A stretch of 64,000 nt of DNA from Tsukamurella sp. PLM1 (GTDB taxonomy: Bacteria > Actinomycetota > Actinomycetes > Mycobacteriales > Mycobacteriaceae): contig NZ_AP025688.1 in assembly GCF_023168325.1 (NCBI RefSeq), forward strand, positions 2,914,001-2,978,000, written 5' to 3'. This document shows positions 8,920 through 17,590 of the stretch, piece by piece. The stretch's first letter is position 1. The number at the start of each line of letters is the position of its first letter. The notes beneath the pieces are model-generated. The model was not told the DNA's origin. It saw only the letters and a program-made list of their open reading frames with translations, and searched no databases. Made by a program: the position numbers and the translations under genes.

Positions 8920-10950
8920 TCAGTTCAGCCCGCGTCGCTCCAGCAGCGGCGTGATGTCGGGGTCGGCGCCGCGGAAATCGCGGTAGGCCTGCGAGGCGTC
9001 CACGCTGCCGCCGCGGGACAGCACTGCCGCGCGCAGCTTCTCGCCGTTCTCGCGGGTCGGCCCGTCGTGGGCGGTGAACCAGGCCGCGGCGTCGGCGTCG
9101 AGCACCTCCGACCAGATGTAGCTGTAGTACCCCGCGCTGTACCCGCCCGAGAAGATGTGGTTGAAGAACGGCCCGCGGTACCGCGGCGGCACCCCGTCCA
9201 CGTCGAGCCCGGCGTCGGCGAGCGCGGCGGCCTCGAAGGCCGCCACGTCGTCGACCACGGTGCCGGGCTCGATGGTGTGCCAGGCCAGGTCGATCACCGC
9301 GGCGCCCAGGTACTCGACGGTGCTGAATCCCTCACCGCGCGTTCCGGGCTCGAGCACCGACCGCCGCAACTCCGCGGGCAGCGGCTCCCCCGTTTCGTGG
9401 TGCCGCGCGTACCCGTCGAGGATCGTCGGCCACGCGGCGAACATCTCGTTGAACTGCGACGGGAACTCCACGAAATCGCGCGGCACGCTCGTACCCGAGA
9501 AGTACGGGTACGTCACGGCCGAGAGCAGCCCGTGCAGCGCATGCCCGAACTCGTGGAACACCGTGGTCACCTCGTCGCGCGTGAGCAGCGCCGGCCGACC
9601 CGCCGGCGGCTGAACGAAGTTGCACACGTTGATGATCACCGGCTGCGCGTCCAGCAGCCGGGACTGGTCCACGAAGCTGGTCATCCACGCCCCGCCGCGC
9701 TTGCTCGGCCGCGCGAAGTAGTCCCCCACGAACAGGCCGAGCGGCGCACCGTCGGGCCCCGCGACCTGCCACGCCCGCGCGGCGGGATGGTGCAGCACGA
9801 GGTCGGTGCGTTCGGTGAATTCGAGCCCGTACATGCGCCGCGCGGCCTCGAAGACGCCCTTCTCGACGACGGCGCCCAGCTCGAAGAACTCGCTCAGCGC
9901 GGGCCCGGCGGAGCCCTCACCGGTCTGTCCGCGCTGCTCGGCGATCCGCGCGTAGAACGGCCAATCCCAGGCCTCGATCGGGTGTCCCGCGATCTCCTCC
10001 AGCTCGGCTCGCTCGGCGGCGGCGTTGCGCGCGGCCGGCCCCGCGAGGTCGCGCAGCATCCCGAGGGCCGCCTCGGCGGTCCCGGCGGTCTGGTCCGCGA
10101 TCTGGTACGCGGCGTGGTGCGGGTAGCCGAACAGCGCGGCGCGCTCCGCCCGGAGCCCCGCGATCCGGGCGATCAGCTCGCGCGTGTCGTTCTCGCCGCC
10201 CCGCGTGTTCCGGCCCGACGAGGCGTCGAACACCTTCCGGCGCGACTCCCGGTTCGTGAGCCGGGCGACGTTGGGCTGGTTCAGCGGATAGCCCAGCGCG
10301 AGCAGGTATCCGTCCCGGCCCGCCTGCTCGGCCGCCGCCCGCGCGGCCCCGACGGTGTCGGCGTCGAGGCCATCGAGTTCGGCCTCGGTCGCGAACTGCA
10401 CGGCGGAGGCGTTGGTCTCCGCCAGTGTGCGCCGCGAGAACTCGGTCGTCAGCTCCGCCAGCTCGGTGTTGATCGCGCCCACCCGGGCCTGCGCGGCGTC
10501 GTCCAATCCCGCTCCGGCGCGGGTGAACCGGAGGTGGTACCGCTCCACCAGCCGCAGCTGCTCGGCGTCCAGCCCCAGGGCGTCGCGCCGGGAGTACAGA
10601 TCGTCGATGCGCCCGAACAGCGCCCTGTCCATGTGGATGGCGTCGAAGTGGGCCGACCACTGCGGCGAGATCGCCGCCTGCGCGGCCTCGAGCTCGTCCG
10701 TACGGTCCGTCGAGGTCAGCGAGAAGAAGACCGATGCCACCCGGGAGAGTTCCCGGCCCGCGCGCTCCATCGCTTCGATGGTGTTCGTGAACGTGGCGGG
10801 CTCGGGATTCTCGGCGATCGCCGCGATCTCGGCGTGGTGCCGCGTGAACCCCTCGGCGAACGCCACCGGGAAGTCGGTCCCGGCGAACGTCGCGAAGTCC
10901 GGCAGCGCGAAGGGCAGGGTGCTGGGTGCGAGAACGGCGTCGACGGTCAC
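8920..10950 (-). CDS. M3 family zinc metallopeptidase (peptidyl-dipeptidase Dcp type)
   Basis: Cytoplasmic zinc oligopeptidase, 676 residues, the usual length for Dcp/oligopeptidase A. The HExxH zinc motif is in TVFHEFGHALHGLLS near residue 463, and the downstream part has FVEFPSQFNEMFA with the third zinc ligand. HIFSGGYSAGYYSYIWSE near the C-terminus is also typical of the family and forms part of the substrate cleft. It should trim short peptides from protein turnover, releasing dipeptides if it is a true Dcp. The GTG start at 10950 is preceded by TAGGTT at leaderless spacing. It stands alone, convergent with the 50-residue protein. Confidence 0.9.
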   Translation of the reverse strand: MTVDAVLAPSTLPFALPDFATFAGTDFPVAFAEGFTRHHAEIAAIAENPEPATFTNTIEAMERAGRELSRVASVFFSLTSTDRTDELEAAQAAISPQWSAHFDAIHMDRALFGRIDDLYSRRDALGLDAEQLRLVERYHLRFTRAGAGLDDAAQARVGAINTELAELTTEFSRRTLAETNASAVQFATEAELDGLDADTVGAARAAAEQAGRDGYLLALGYPLNQPNVARLTNRESRRKVFDASSGRNTRGGENDTRELIARIAGLRAERAALFGYPHHAAYQIADQTAGTAEAALGMLRDLAGPAARNAAAERAELEEIAGHPIEAWDWPFYARIAEQRGQTGEGSAGPALSEFFELGAVVEKGVFEAARRMYGLEFTERTDLVLHHPAARAWQVAGPDGAPLGLFVGDYFARPSKRGGAWMTSFVDQSRLLDAQPVIINVCNFVQPPAGRPALLTRDEVTTVFHEFGHALHGLLSAVTYPYFSGTSVPRDFVEFPSQFNEMFAAWPTILDGYARHHETGEPLPAELRRSVLEPGTRGEGFSTVEYLGAAVIDLAWHTIEPGTVVDDVAAFEAAALADAGLDVDGVPPRYRGPFFNHIFSGGYSAGYYSYIWSEVLDADAAAWFTAHDGPTRENGEKLRAAVLSRGGSVDASQAYRDFRGADPDITPLLERRGLN

Positions 10951-10956
10951 GTCTTG

Positions 10957-10962
10957 AACCTA
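10957..10962 (-). promoter_or_regulatory. Leaderless -10 element of the M3 peptidase gene
   Basis: TAGGTT on the minus strand ends six bases before the GTG at 10950, with no ribosome site in the gap. Confidence 0.5.
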
Positions 10963-11046
10963 CCCTGAGTTCACCCGGGCGATCCCCCACGAAATCCGAG
11001 TAGTTCCACGGATCCCATGTGCCGCGCGGTCGGCCATCGTGGAGAC

Positions 11047-11451
11047 ATGACCTCGTACGCACCACCGATCGCCCCTCACCGCCCCGCCGCTTCCGGCGCC
11101 CGGACGCGGAGCACCGCCTCGTGGGTGCTCGACATCATCGCCGGCTGCACGTTCTGGGCGGTTCTGTCCCTGCTCGGGATGTGCGCGGTGTACTTCAGCT
11201 TCTTCTTCGCGATGGCCGCGGACGGGTGCTACTCCGCGACGCGATGTCCGCACGAGGAGCTGATAGGCACAGGCATGGTCACCGTCTGGGGCGGTGTCGC
11301 GGCCGCGCTCCTGATCGCGCTCGTCGGGTCGCTCGTGAGTCTGGTCCGCCGGCGGTGCTTCTGGTACTGGCCGTTGCTCGGCATCCCGATCGTCGTCGTG
11401 GCCACCTGGATCGGTACGGAGCTCGCGAACCGCGGCGGCGGGCTCTCCTAG
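11047..11451 (+). CDS. Small integral membrane protein, 134 aa
   Basis: Unrecognised protein with a short polar, Pro-rich N-terminus and three predicted membrane helices (about residues 29-56, 72-96 and 103-122). Two Cys residues in the loop after the first helix (DGCYSATRCPHEE) face the outside if the N-terminus is inside, and could form a disulfide. The ATG at 11047 has GGAG at good spacing; an in-frame ATG ten codons upstream has none. It is divergent from the M3 peptidase and its stop is four bases from the convergent pentapeptide gene. No function can be given. Confidence 0.65.
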   Translation: MTSYAPPIAPHRPAASGARTRSTASWVLDIIAGCTFWAVLSLLGMCAVYFSFFFAMAADGCYSATRCPHEELIGTGMVTVWGGVAAALLIALVGSLVSLVRRRCFWYWPLLGIPIVVVATWIGTELANRGGGLS

Positions 11452-11455
11452 CTCC

Positions 11456-12108
11456 TCAGTCGGTCACGTGGATGCCGAGGTGCGCGGCGAAGACCTCCGC
11501 GAGGCCCACCACCTGCAGATGCGACATGGTGGCGCCCGCGACGCCTTCGAGCCCCGGATCCGGTCCACCTGCAGGCCGCGCAGATCCACGTGCTGCAGCT
11601 TCGCGCGGCTCACGTCCAGTTCGCCGGCGCGGCAGTCCTCGAACAACACCCGGGTGAGCGTCGCGTCCGCCGCGTCGATCCCGTCCAGAACGCACTCGCG
11701 GAACACCACGTCAGTCAGCGCCGCGCCGCGCAGGTTCACGAAACCCAGTCGCACACCGGTGAACACGACCGACCGCAGCTTCGAGTCCATCAGCTCGACC
11801 GCACCGATCCGCGCGTCGTCGACCTCCACCTGCCGGAAGGTGGCGCGGGAGGCGCGGAAGCCGGTGGCGAACAGACTCGAGATGCGGGTCTCGAGGAACG
11901 CCGACTCCGTGAACACGGCGTCGCGCACCTCCCACCCCGCGAGCTCGCACTCGCTGAAGGTGACGCCGCCGAGGTCGCGACCCTTCACCGTGGGATCGGA
12001 GAACCGCAGCCGGTCGTAGGTCTCCCCGGGCGTCAACTCGTCCGTCACGCCGTCCTCGAGAGCTGCGCTGCTGAACGCCGAGATCTTCGGTGCCACGGGG
12101 CCGGTCAT
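11456..12108 (-). CDS. Pentapeptide-repeat-like protein, one frameshift
   Basis: Pentapeptide-repeat protein of about 217 residues. Five-residue periodicity with hydrophobic or aromatic centres is clear in FSECELAGWEVRDAVFTES and in LRGAALTDVVFRECVLDG, as expected for a right-handed quadrilateral beta helix. Some such proteins (for example mycobacterial MfpA) mimic DNA and protect gyrase, but most have no known role. The frame shifts at a run of four C at 11552-11555; one added base joins LQVDRIRG to LEGVAGATMSHLQ and the ending LGIHVTD. The ATG at 12108 overlaps the stop of the nitronate monooxygenase gene (TGATG), so the two are translationally coupled. Confidence 0.75.
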
Positions 12109-13076
12109 CAGGACAGCACCCCCGCCACCGCGCGCAGCCGCTGCTCGGCGTCGGCCGCGATCGTCCGCACCACCTCGCCGGCGGGGCGGATCGAATCCAC
12201 GAGCCCCGCCGCCTGGCCGGCGTAGACCACCCCGACGGAGGGATCGGCACCGTCGTACGCGCCGCTGATCTCCTCCTCCGACCCGGACGACGGGGCGACG
12301 CCGTCGCCGTCGTGCCACTGCGCGGTGAAGTCGTTGGTGAGCGCGCGCCCGAACCACCGTGTGGGCCAGGGTTGGTGGCGCGCCTTGTCGAAGACGTCGG
12401 TGTAGACGGTGTCGGCGCTGCCGGCCTCGAGCAGCACCTTGATCGCGTAGTCCGGGCCCACCGTCTCCGGCGACGCGAGCAGCGCCGTGCCGAGGAGCGC
12501 GCCGTGCGCGCCGGCGGCGAGCACCGCGGCCAGGCCGGCGCCGGTGCCGATCCCGCCGGCCGCGAGCACGGGCAGGTCGGTGGCGCGCACTACTTCCTGC
12601 AGCAGCGGCAGGGTCGCGATCCGCCCGGTGTGCCCGCCGGCCTCACCGCCCTGCGCGACCACCGCGTCGACCCCCGCGGCCTCGACCACCCGCAGGTCCT
12701 CGAGCGAATTGATCTGCGAGATGACCACTGCGCCGGCGTCCTTGGCGCGTGGGACGTACGGCGCGGGATCCCCGAAGGACAGCGAGATCAGCTTCGGCGA
12801 GTACGCGAGGACCGCGTCGAGGAGCGCGTCGTCCTGGTCCAGCGACCAGGTCATCAACCCGAACGCGAAGGGCGCCTCGGGTCCCGCGGCCGCGCGCACC
12901 AGCTCCGCCTGCTCCGCCAGCCAGGGCGGCGTGGCGTACCGCGCAGCGCCGATCATGCCCAGGCCACCCGCCGCGGTCACCTGTCCCGCGAGCTCACCCC
13001 CGGCGCGGCCGCCCATGGGGGCGCCGAGGATCGGCAGGTCGATGTTCAGGGTGCGCGTCAGCCAGGTGTTCCACAC
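12108..13076 (-). CDS. Nitronate monooxygenase (2-nitropropane dioxygenase family)
   Basis: FMN-dependent TIM-barrel enzyme of 322 residues that oxidises alkyl nitronates to carbonyl compounds and nitrite, generally seen as defence against propionate 3-nitronate. Motifs are the N-terminal LPILGAPMGGRAGGELA, the central VDAVVAQGGEAGGHTGR, which includes the family His, and the phosphate-binding LPVLAAGGIGTGAGLAAVL. The start is a GTG at 13076 with TAGCCT seven bases upstream, so it is probably leaderless. It heads a two-gene operon with the pentapeptide protein. Substrate is inferred from the family only. Confidence 0.85.
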   Translation of the reverse strand: MWNTWLTRTLNIDLPILGAPMGGRAGGELAGQVTAAGGLGMIGAARYATPPWLAEQAELVRAAAGPEAPFAFGLMTWSLDQDDALLDAVLAYSPKLISLSFGDPAPYVPRAKDAGAVVISQINSLEDLRVVEAAGVDAVVAQGGEAGGHTGRIATLPLLQEVVRATDLPVLAAGGIGTGAGLAAVLAAGAHGALLGTALLASPETVGPDYAIKVLLEAGSADTVYTDVFDKARHQPWPTRWFGRALTNDFTAQWHDGDGVAPSSGSEEEISGAYDGADPSVGVVYAGQAAGLVDSIRPAGEVVRTIAADAEQRLRAVAGVLS

Positions 13077-13083
13077 ACCGACG

Positions 13084-13089
13084 AGGCTA
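13084..13089 (-). promoter_or_regulatory. Leaderless -10 element of the nitronate monooxygenase operon
   Basis: TAGCCT on the minus strand ends seven bases before the GTG at 13076. On the other strand, CAGGAT at 13099-13104 has the same spacing to the divergent ATG at 13112, though its first base departs from consensus. Confidence 0.45.
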
Positions 13090-13111
13090 CGCCCGTGGCA
13101 GGATTCCGCAT

Positions 13112-14230
13112 ATGAGCCCCGCCCCGAAGGCCGACCCCGAGATCCGCCGCATCCGCGCGCTCCGCCTTCGCGCGCAGGGACTGGTGCCGGGCGTGCGGGA
13201 TTGGCGTACCGCCGAAGACGCGGCGCGCGGCATGCTCGCGCTGCAGGCGCAGGACGCGGGCGCCGCGCGGTGGGCGCTGGCGTTGCGCGCGGCCGACCGC
13301 CCCACCGATGCCGCCGTGCTCGACGACCTCGCCGGGCGGCGCATCGCCCGCAATCGCCCCGCGCGTGGCACCCTGCAGATCACCGCCGCTGACGACCTGC
13401 ACTGGCTCAGCGCCGCTCTCACCGACCGTTCGCGCGCCGAGGCCGCGAAGCGCCGCCCGCAACTCGGTCTCACCGATGCCGTGGTCGACGGTGCCGAGCG
13501 CGCGATCCGCGCCGAGCTCGCGGGTGGCAACACGCGTACGCGTTCCGAACTGGTCGACGCCTGCGCCGCCGCGGGCGTCGAGCTCGACAACGCACAGGCG
13601 GGCCACGTGCTCCGGCACCTCACCGAACTGATGGCGATCGTGTTCGCCGATCCGCGGACGAAGACGGATGTGTTCGCGCTCGCCGACGACTGGATCACGG
13701 ACCGTCGGGATCCGGATCACGCTCTCGGCGAGGCTGTTTCACGCTTCGTCGCGGCGCGGGGCCCGGTCACGCGGCAGGACTTCGGCAAATGGGCGTACCT
13801 CCCGATGGGTGCCGTGGACACGGGGCTCGAGGCCGCGGCCGGCACCGTCGAACGGGTGACGCTGGCGGGCAAGAAGTTCCTGGTGACCCCGGGCACCGCC
13901 GACATCACGGATACGCAGGTCGACGAGGCGCTCGCCACCCCACTACTCCTGCCCGCGTTCGACGAGTACATCATCGGGTACGCCTCGCGCGCACCGCAGC
14001 TCGACGAGGCCTTCCTCGCCCGGATCGTGCCGGGGCGCAACGGCGTGTTCAAGCCGATGGTCGTCGTCGACGGCGAGATCGTCGGCGTGTGGAACCGCAG
14101 GACGACGGCGAAGGCAGTCACCGTCACCGTCGAGCCCTTCACCCGGATCACGAAGGCCGACGAGCGCCGCCTCGCGGGCCCGGCCCGCGACTACGGGCGG
14201 TTCCTGGGCCTGGAGGCGACGCTGGCCTGA
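13112..14230 (+). CDS. Winged-helix DNA-binding domain protein (AlkZ/YcaQ-related)
   Basis: 372-residue protein of the HTH_42 winged-helix family, which includes the DNA glycosylases AlkZ and YcaQ that excise bulky or crosslinked bases. The N-terminal part contains MLALQAQDAGAARWAL, whose QAQ corresponds to the catalytic Q-x-Q of the glycosylases. RPARGTLQITAADDLHWL and LLPAFDEYIIGYASR near the C-terminus are also typical of the actinobacterial members. It is transcribed divergently from the nitronate monooxygenase and ends at a strong hairpin shared with the convergent secreted protein gene. Family membership is clear; glycosylase activity is not proven by sequence. Confidence 0.8.
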   Translation: MSPAPKADPEIRRIRALRLRAQGLVPGVRDWRTAEDAARGMLALQAQDAGAARWALALRAADRPTDAAVLDDLAGRRIARNRPARGTLQITAADDLHWLSAALTDRSRAEAAKRRPQLGLTDAVVDGAERAIRAELAGGNTRTRSELVDACAAAGVELDNAQAGHVLRHLTELMAIVFADPRTKTDVFALADDWITDRRDPDHALGEAVSRFVAARGPVTRQDFGKWAYLPMGAVDTGLEAAAGTVERVTLAGKKFLVTPGTADITDTQVDEALATPLLLPAFDEYIIGYASRAPQLDEAFLARIVPGRNGVFKPMVVVDGEIVGVWNRRTTAKAVTVTVEPFTRITKADERRLAGPARDYGRFLGLEATLA

Positions 14231-14280
14231 GCGTGAGGTCGACGGTCACGAGCGCCGCGGCGTCCGCCACCCGACACGAA

Positions 14281-14310
14281 CGGCCCCGGAGGGGTGAGCC
14301 TCCGGGGCCG
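14281..14310. terminator. Perfect 12-bp GC hairpin between convergent genes
   Basis: CGGCCCCGGAGG and CCTCCGGGGCCG form a perfect 12-bp stem around a six-base loop (GGTGAG). It lies between the stops of the winged-helix gene (14230) and the secreted protein gene (14333). There is no T-tract on either side, as is common for actinobacterial terminators, so it can act in both directions. Confidence 0.75.
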
Positions 14311-14332
14311 CTCGGAACGCGCGCGGAACGGA

Positions 14333-14743
14333 TCAGTTCCGCGCCGCCCAGCCGTTGTTGCCGGTGTTGATGTCGTACGTGCTCGTGGATGCCTGGATCC
14401 AGCTCGACCGGAACGCGCAGCCCCAACTCGGAACGGTGCGCTCGATCATGATGGAATCGCCCGGCGAGAGCGTGGAGCGGAACTCGCCACGGCCGCCGCC
14501 GAGGCCTCCCCATCCGACCCACACGTCGTGGGCGACGCCCGGGCCGTGGTTGGTGACCCAGCCGTGATCGGTGAGTGATGCGGTCTCCGCCCGACCCGGC
14601 AGCGGTCCGCCACAACTGACGTACCCGAACGCCTGCAGGTCGACGTACGGGGGCGCGGGATCCGCCGCCGCCGTACCGACAGTGAGCATCGACGCGACAC
14701 CCGCGATCGCGAGTCCCAGCGCTCCCGCCGTCCTCTTCCTCAT
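14333..14743 (-). CDS. Secreted protein of unknown function, 136 aa
   Basis: Unrecognised exported protein. Its N-terminus (MRKRTAGALGLAIAG) is a standard Sec signal peptide with probable cleavage after TAAA near residue 29. The mature part of about 105 residues has two or three Cys and is rich in Gly, Trp and Ser. The pattern (HGPGVAHDVWVGWGG, STLSPGDSIMIERTV) resembles a small beta-sandwich domain of the DUF11/CARDB type. The ATG at 14743 has a strong GGGGAGA ribosome site; an ATG five codons upstream has none. It is a single gene flanked by the bidirectional hairpin. No function is assigned. Confidence 0.7.
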   Translation of the reverse strand: MRKRTAGALGLAIAGVASMLTVGTAAADPAPPYVDLQAFGYVSCGGPLPGRAETASLTDHGWVTNHGPGVAHDVWVGWGGLGGGRGEFRSTLSPGDSIMIERTVPSWGCAFRSSWIQASTSTYDINTGNNGWAARN

Positions 14744-14966
14744 GGTTGATCTCCCCATCTTCCGCCGAACAATTGACCGGGCCGCCCAGCGACCACCGGC
14801 GTCGTGTGACGCAGGTCACATTGTCGCGCAGCAGCGGGAGAAATCCAACGATTCGGCATGCGCACGTGCTCAGAGTTACTGAAGGGGTTAATGATTCGCC
14901 TGAGACGCCGCTGGACACCCGCGACGCCCAGGACACCTCGCGGCGGGGAACTCACCCGCCGAAAGG

Positions 14967-16865
14967 CTACTTGCCCTTGGGCTTGTCCGCGGACGCGTCG
15001 GAGGAGAGAGCAGCGACGAAGGCCTCCTGCGGCACGTCGACCCGGCCGATGGTCTTCATGCGCTTCTTGCCCTCCTTCTGCTTCTCCAGCAGCTTGCGCT
15101 TACGGCTGATGTCGCCGCCGTAGCACTTCGCGAGCACGTCCTTGCGGATGGCGCGGATGTTCTCGCGGGCGATGATCTTGGAACCGATCGCGGCCTGCAC
15201 CGGCACCTCGAACTGCTGACGCGGAATGAGCTCCTTGAGCTTGACCGTCATCTTGTTGCCGTAGGCCTGTGCACCGTCGCGGTGCACGATGGCGCTGAAG
15301 GCGTCGACGGCCTCGCCCTGCAGGAGGATGTCGACCTTGACCAGGTCCGACTGCTGCTCGCCGGCCTCCTCGTAGTCGAGCGAGGCGTAGCCGCGGGTGC
15401 GCGACTTGAGCGAGTCGAAGAAGTCGAAGATGATCTCCGCCATCGGCAGCGTGTAGCGCAGCTCGACGCGGCTCTCCGACAGGTAGTCCATGCCGCCGAG
15501 CTCGCCGCGGCGGGACTGGCACAGCTCCATGATCGTGCCCACGAACTCGCTCGGCGCGATGATCGTGGTCTTGGTGATCGGCTCGTAGGTCTCGCGCAGC
15601 TTGCCGTCCGGCCAGTCCGACGGGTTGGTGACGATCAGCTCCTTGCCGTCCTCGCCGACCACGCGGTAGACCACGTTCGGGGAGGTGGAGATGAGGTCGA
15701 GGCCGAACTCGCGCTGCAGCCGCTCGCGGGTGATCTCCATGTGCAGCAGGCCGAGGAACCCGCAGCGGAAGCCGAAGCCCAGCGCCACCGAGGTCTCGGG
15801 CTCGTAGGTGAGCGCTGCGTCGTTGAGCTGGAGCTTGTCCAGCGCCTCACGCAGCGCCGGGTAGTCCGAGCCGTCCACGGGGTACAGGCCGGAGTAGACC
15901 ATCGGCCGCGGCTCCTGGTAACCGGTCAGCGCCTCCTCGGCACCGCCTCGCGCGGTGGTCACGGTGTCGCCGACCTTCGACTGCCGCACGTCCTTCACGC
16001 CCGTGATGAGATAGCCCACCTCGCCCACGCCGAGTCCCTTGGTGGCCTTCGGCTCCGGCGAGACGATGCCCACCTCGAGCAGCTCGTGGGTCGCTCCGGT
16101 CGACATCATCTTGATCTTCTCGCGCGGGATGATCCGGCCGTCGACCACGCGGATGTAGGTGACGACGCCGCGGTAGGTGTCGTAGACCGAATCGAAGATC
16201 ATCGCCCGCGCCGGGGCGTCCGCGTCGCCCACGGGCGCGGGGACCCGCTCGATCACGCGGTCGAGCAATGCGCCGACGCCCTCGCCGGTCTTGCCGGATA
16301 CACGCAGCACGTCGTCGGGCTCGCAGCCGATGATGTGCGCGATCTCCTCGGCGTACCGGTCCGGGTCGGCCGCCGGCAGGTCGATCTTGTTGAGGACCGG
16401 GATGATCTCCAGGTCCTTGTCCATCGCCAAGTACAGGTTGGCCAGGGTCTGCGCCTCGATGCCCTGCGCGGCGTCCACGAGGAGCACCGCACCCTCGCAC
16501 GCCTCCAATGCGCGGGAGACCTCGTAGGTGAAATCCACGTGGCCGGGGGTGTCGATGAGGTGCAGGACGTACTGCTCCTCGGCACCGTCGAGTCCCGTGA
16601 CCGTCCACGGCAGCCGGACGTTCTGCGCCTTGATGGTGATGCCGCGCTCGCGCTCGATGTCCATCCGGTCGAGGTACTGCGCCCGCATGGCCCGCTCCTC
16701 GACCACACCCGTGAGCTGCAGCATCCGGTCGGCCAGCGTCGACTTGCCGTGGTCGATGTGCGCGATGATGCAGAAGTTCCGGATCCGGGCAGGATCCGTG
16801 AAGGTGGTGTCGGCGAAACTGGGAATTTGACTCACTCCTCGGGCGGCTGGCCGGGTCCCCGGCAC
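14967..16865 (-). CDS. lepA: Elongation factor 4 (LepA), back-translocating GTPase
   Basis: Ribosomal translocase-like GTPase of 632 residues that acts on stalled or misassembled ribosomes. GTPase motifs are [14 protein letters not shown] (G1), [10 protein letters not shown] (G2), DTPGHVDF (G3) and [12 protein letters not shown] (G4). The LepA-specific C-terminal domain, with [15 protein letters not shown] and [17 protein letters not shown], separates it from EF-G. The GTG at 16865 was chosen because GGAGGA lies six bases upstream; a GTG ten codons later has its purine run directly against the start codon. M. tuberculosis has lepA at the same place downstream of the trehalase gene. About 220 bases on its 3' side hold no gene. 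Confidence 0.97.
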   Translation of the reverse strand: MPGTRPAARGVSQIPSFADTTFTDPARIRNFCIIAHIDHGKSTLADRMLQLTGVVEERAMRAQYLDRMDIERERGITIKAQNVRLPWTVTGLDGAEEQYVLHLIDTPGHVDFTYEVSRALEACEGAVLLVDAAQGIEAQTLANLYLAMDKDLEIIPVLNKIDLPAADPDRYAEEIAHIIGCEPDDVLRVSGKTGEGVGALLDRVIERVPAPVGDADAPARAMIFDSVYDTYRGVVTYIRVVDGRIIPREKIKMMSTGATHELLEVGIVSPEPKATKGLGVGEVGYLITGVKDVRQSKVGDTVTTARGGAEEALTGYQEPRPMVYSGLYPVDGSDYPALREALDKLQLNDAALTYEPETSVALGFGFRCGFLGLLHMEITRERLQREFGLDLISTSPNVVYRVVGEDGKELIVTNPSDWPDGKLRETYEPITKTTIIAPSEFVGTIMELCQSRRGELGGMDYLSESRVELRYTLPMAEIIFDFFDSLKSRTRGYASLDYEEAGEQQSDLVKVDILLQGEAVDAFSAIVHRDGAQAYGNKMTVKLKELIPRQQFEVPVQAAIGSKIIARENIRAIRKDVLAKCYGGDISRKRKLLEKQKEGKKRMKTIGRVDVPQEAFVAALSSDASADKPKGK

Positions 16866-16883
16866 ACGTCGTCCTCCAGTTTC

Positions 16884-17524
16884 TCATGCCGCCGGAAGCG
16901 GCCGCACCATGGTGAGCTGGTGGACCCGCGCGCCGCGGTGGCGCACGCCCGGCACCGTCGGGCTCGGGCCGTACGGGACGAACCCGCAGCGTTCGAAGAA
17001 GCGGATCGCCCGCGCGTTCTCGACCAGCGTCTGCAGGTGGCAACCGGCGCCGCCGAGCAAGCCGGTCCAGGCGTCCATGAGGCCGTAGGCCGCGCCCGTG
17101 CCCCGGGCCTCCGGTGCGACGTCGATATGCAGGTGGGCGGGCCAGCGGTCGTCCTTCAGTTCCCCGGACGCGGACGGTTCCCGCCGACACACCGTCGCGA
17201 GGTCCAGGGCGGCACGCCCGAGGAAGCGCGCCGTCGCCGGGCGCAGCAGCACCGCCGGGCGCCGGAGCGCCGCGACCAGGCGGTCGTCCTCGCTCGGCAG
17301 CGACGCCCCCGGCGGGCACCCCGTCAGGTACCCGACGAGCACCCCGTCGCGTTCGGCGACGAACAGCGAGTCCGGACAGTGCTCGATGTAGGGGTCCAGG
17401 TAGACGGCGCGTTCGGAGGCTGGGTGCCGCCACAGCTCTCCCGACGGTGAGCCCTCCCCGCCCGCACGAACAGGTCGCGCAGGGCATCCGCATCGGCGGC
17501 GCGGTAGCCGCGGATGACCGTCAT
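16884..17524 (-). CDS. GNAT N-acetyltransferase, one frameshift
   Basis: GCN5-related acetyltransferase of about 213 residues; substrate unknown. It begins MTVIRGYRAADADALRDLF, and the acetyl-CoA loop region is HIDVAPEARGTGAAYGLMDAW, with ENARAIRFFERCGFVPYG after it. The frame breaks at a run of four C at 17456-17459: one added base turns the reading into EGSPSGELWRHPASERAVYL and joins DPYIEHCPDSLFVAERDGV to the rest. It is 18 bases upstream of lepA on the same strand and probably co-transcribed. The position of the frameshift makes the N-terminal third uncertain. Confidence 0.75.
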
Positions 17525-17576
17525 CGCGCGCCGCCCGGGGAATGACCGACCTCGTCCGGTTTCACGCCCTCCACGG

Positions 17577-17582
17577 TAACGT
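17577..17582 (+). promoter_or_regulatory. Leaderless -10 element of the betaine operon
   Basis: TAACGT ends eight bases before the ATG at 17591, and no Shine-Dalgarno is visible. Confidence 0.5.
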
Positions 17583-17590
17583 CGAACGCC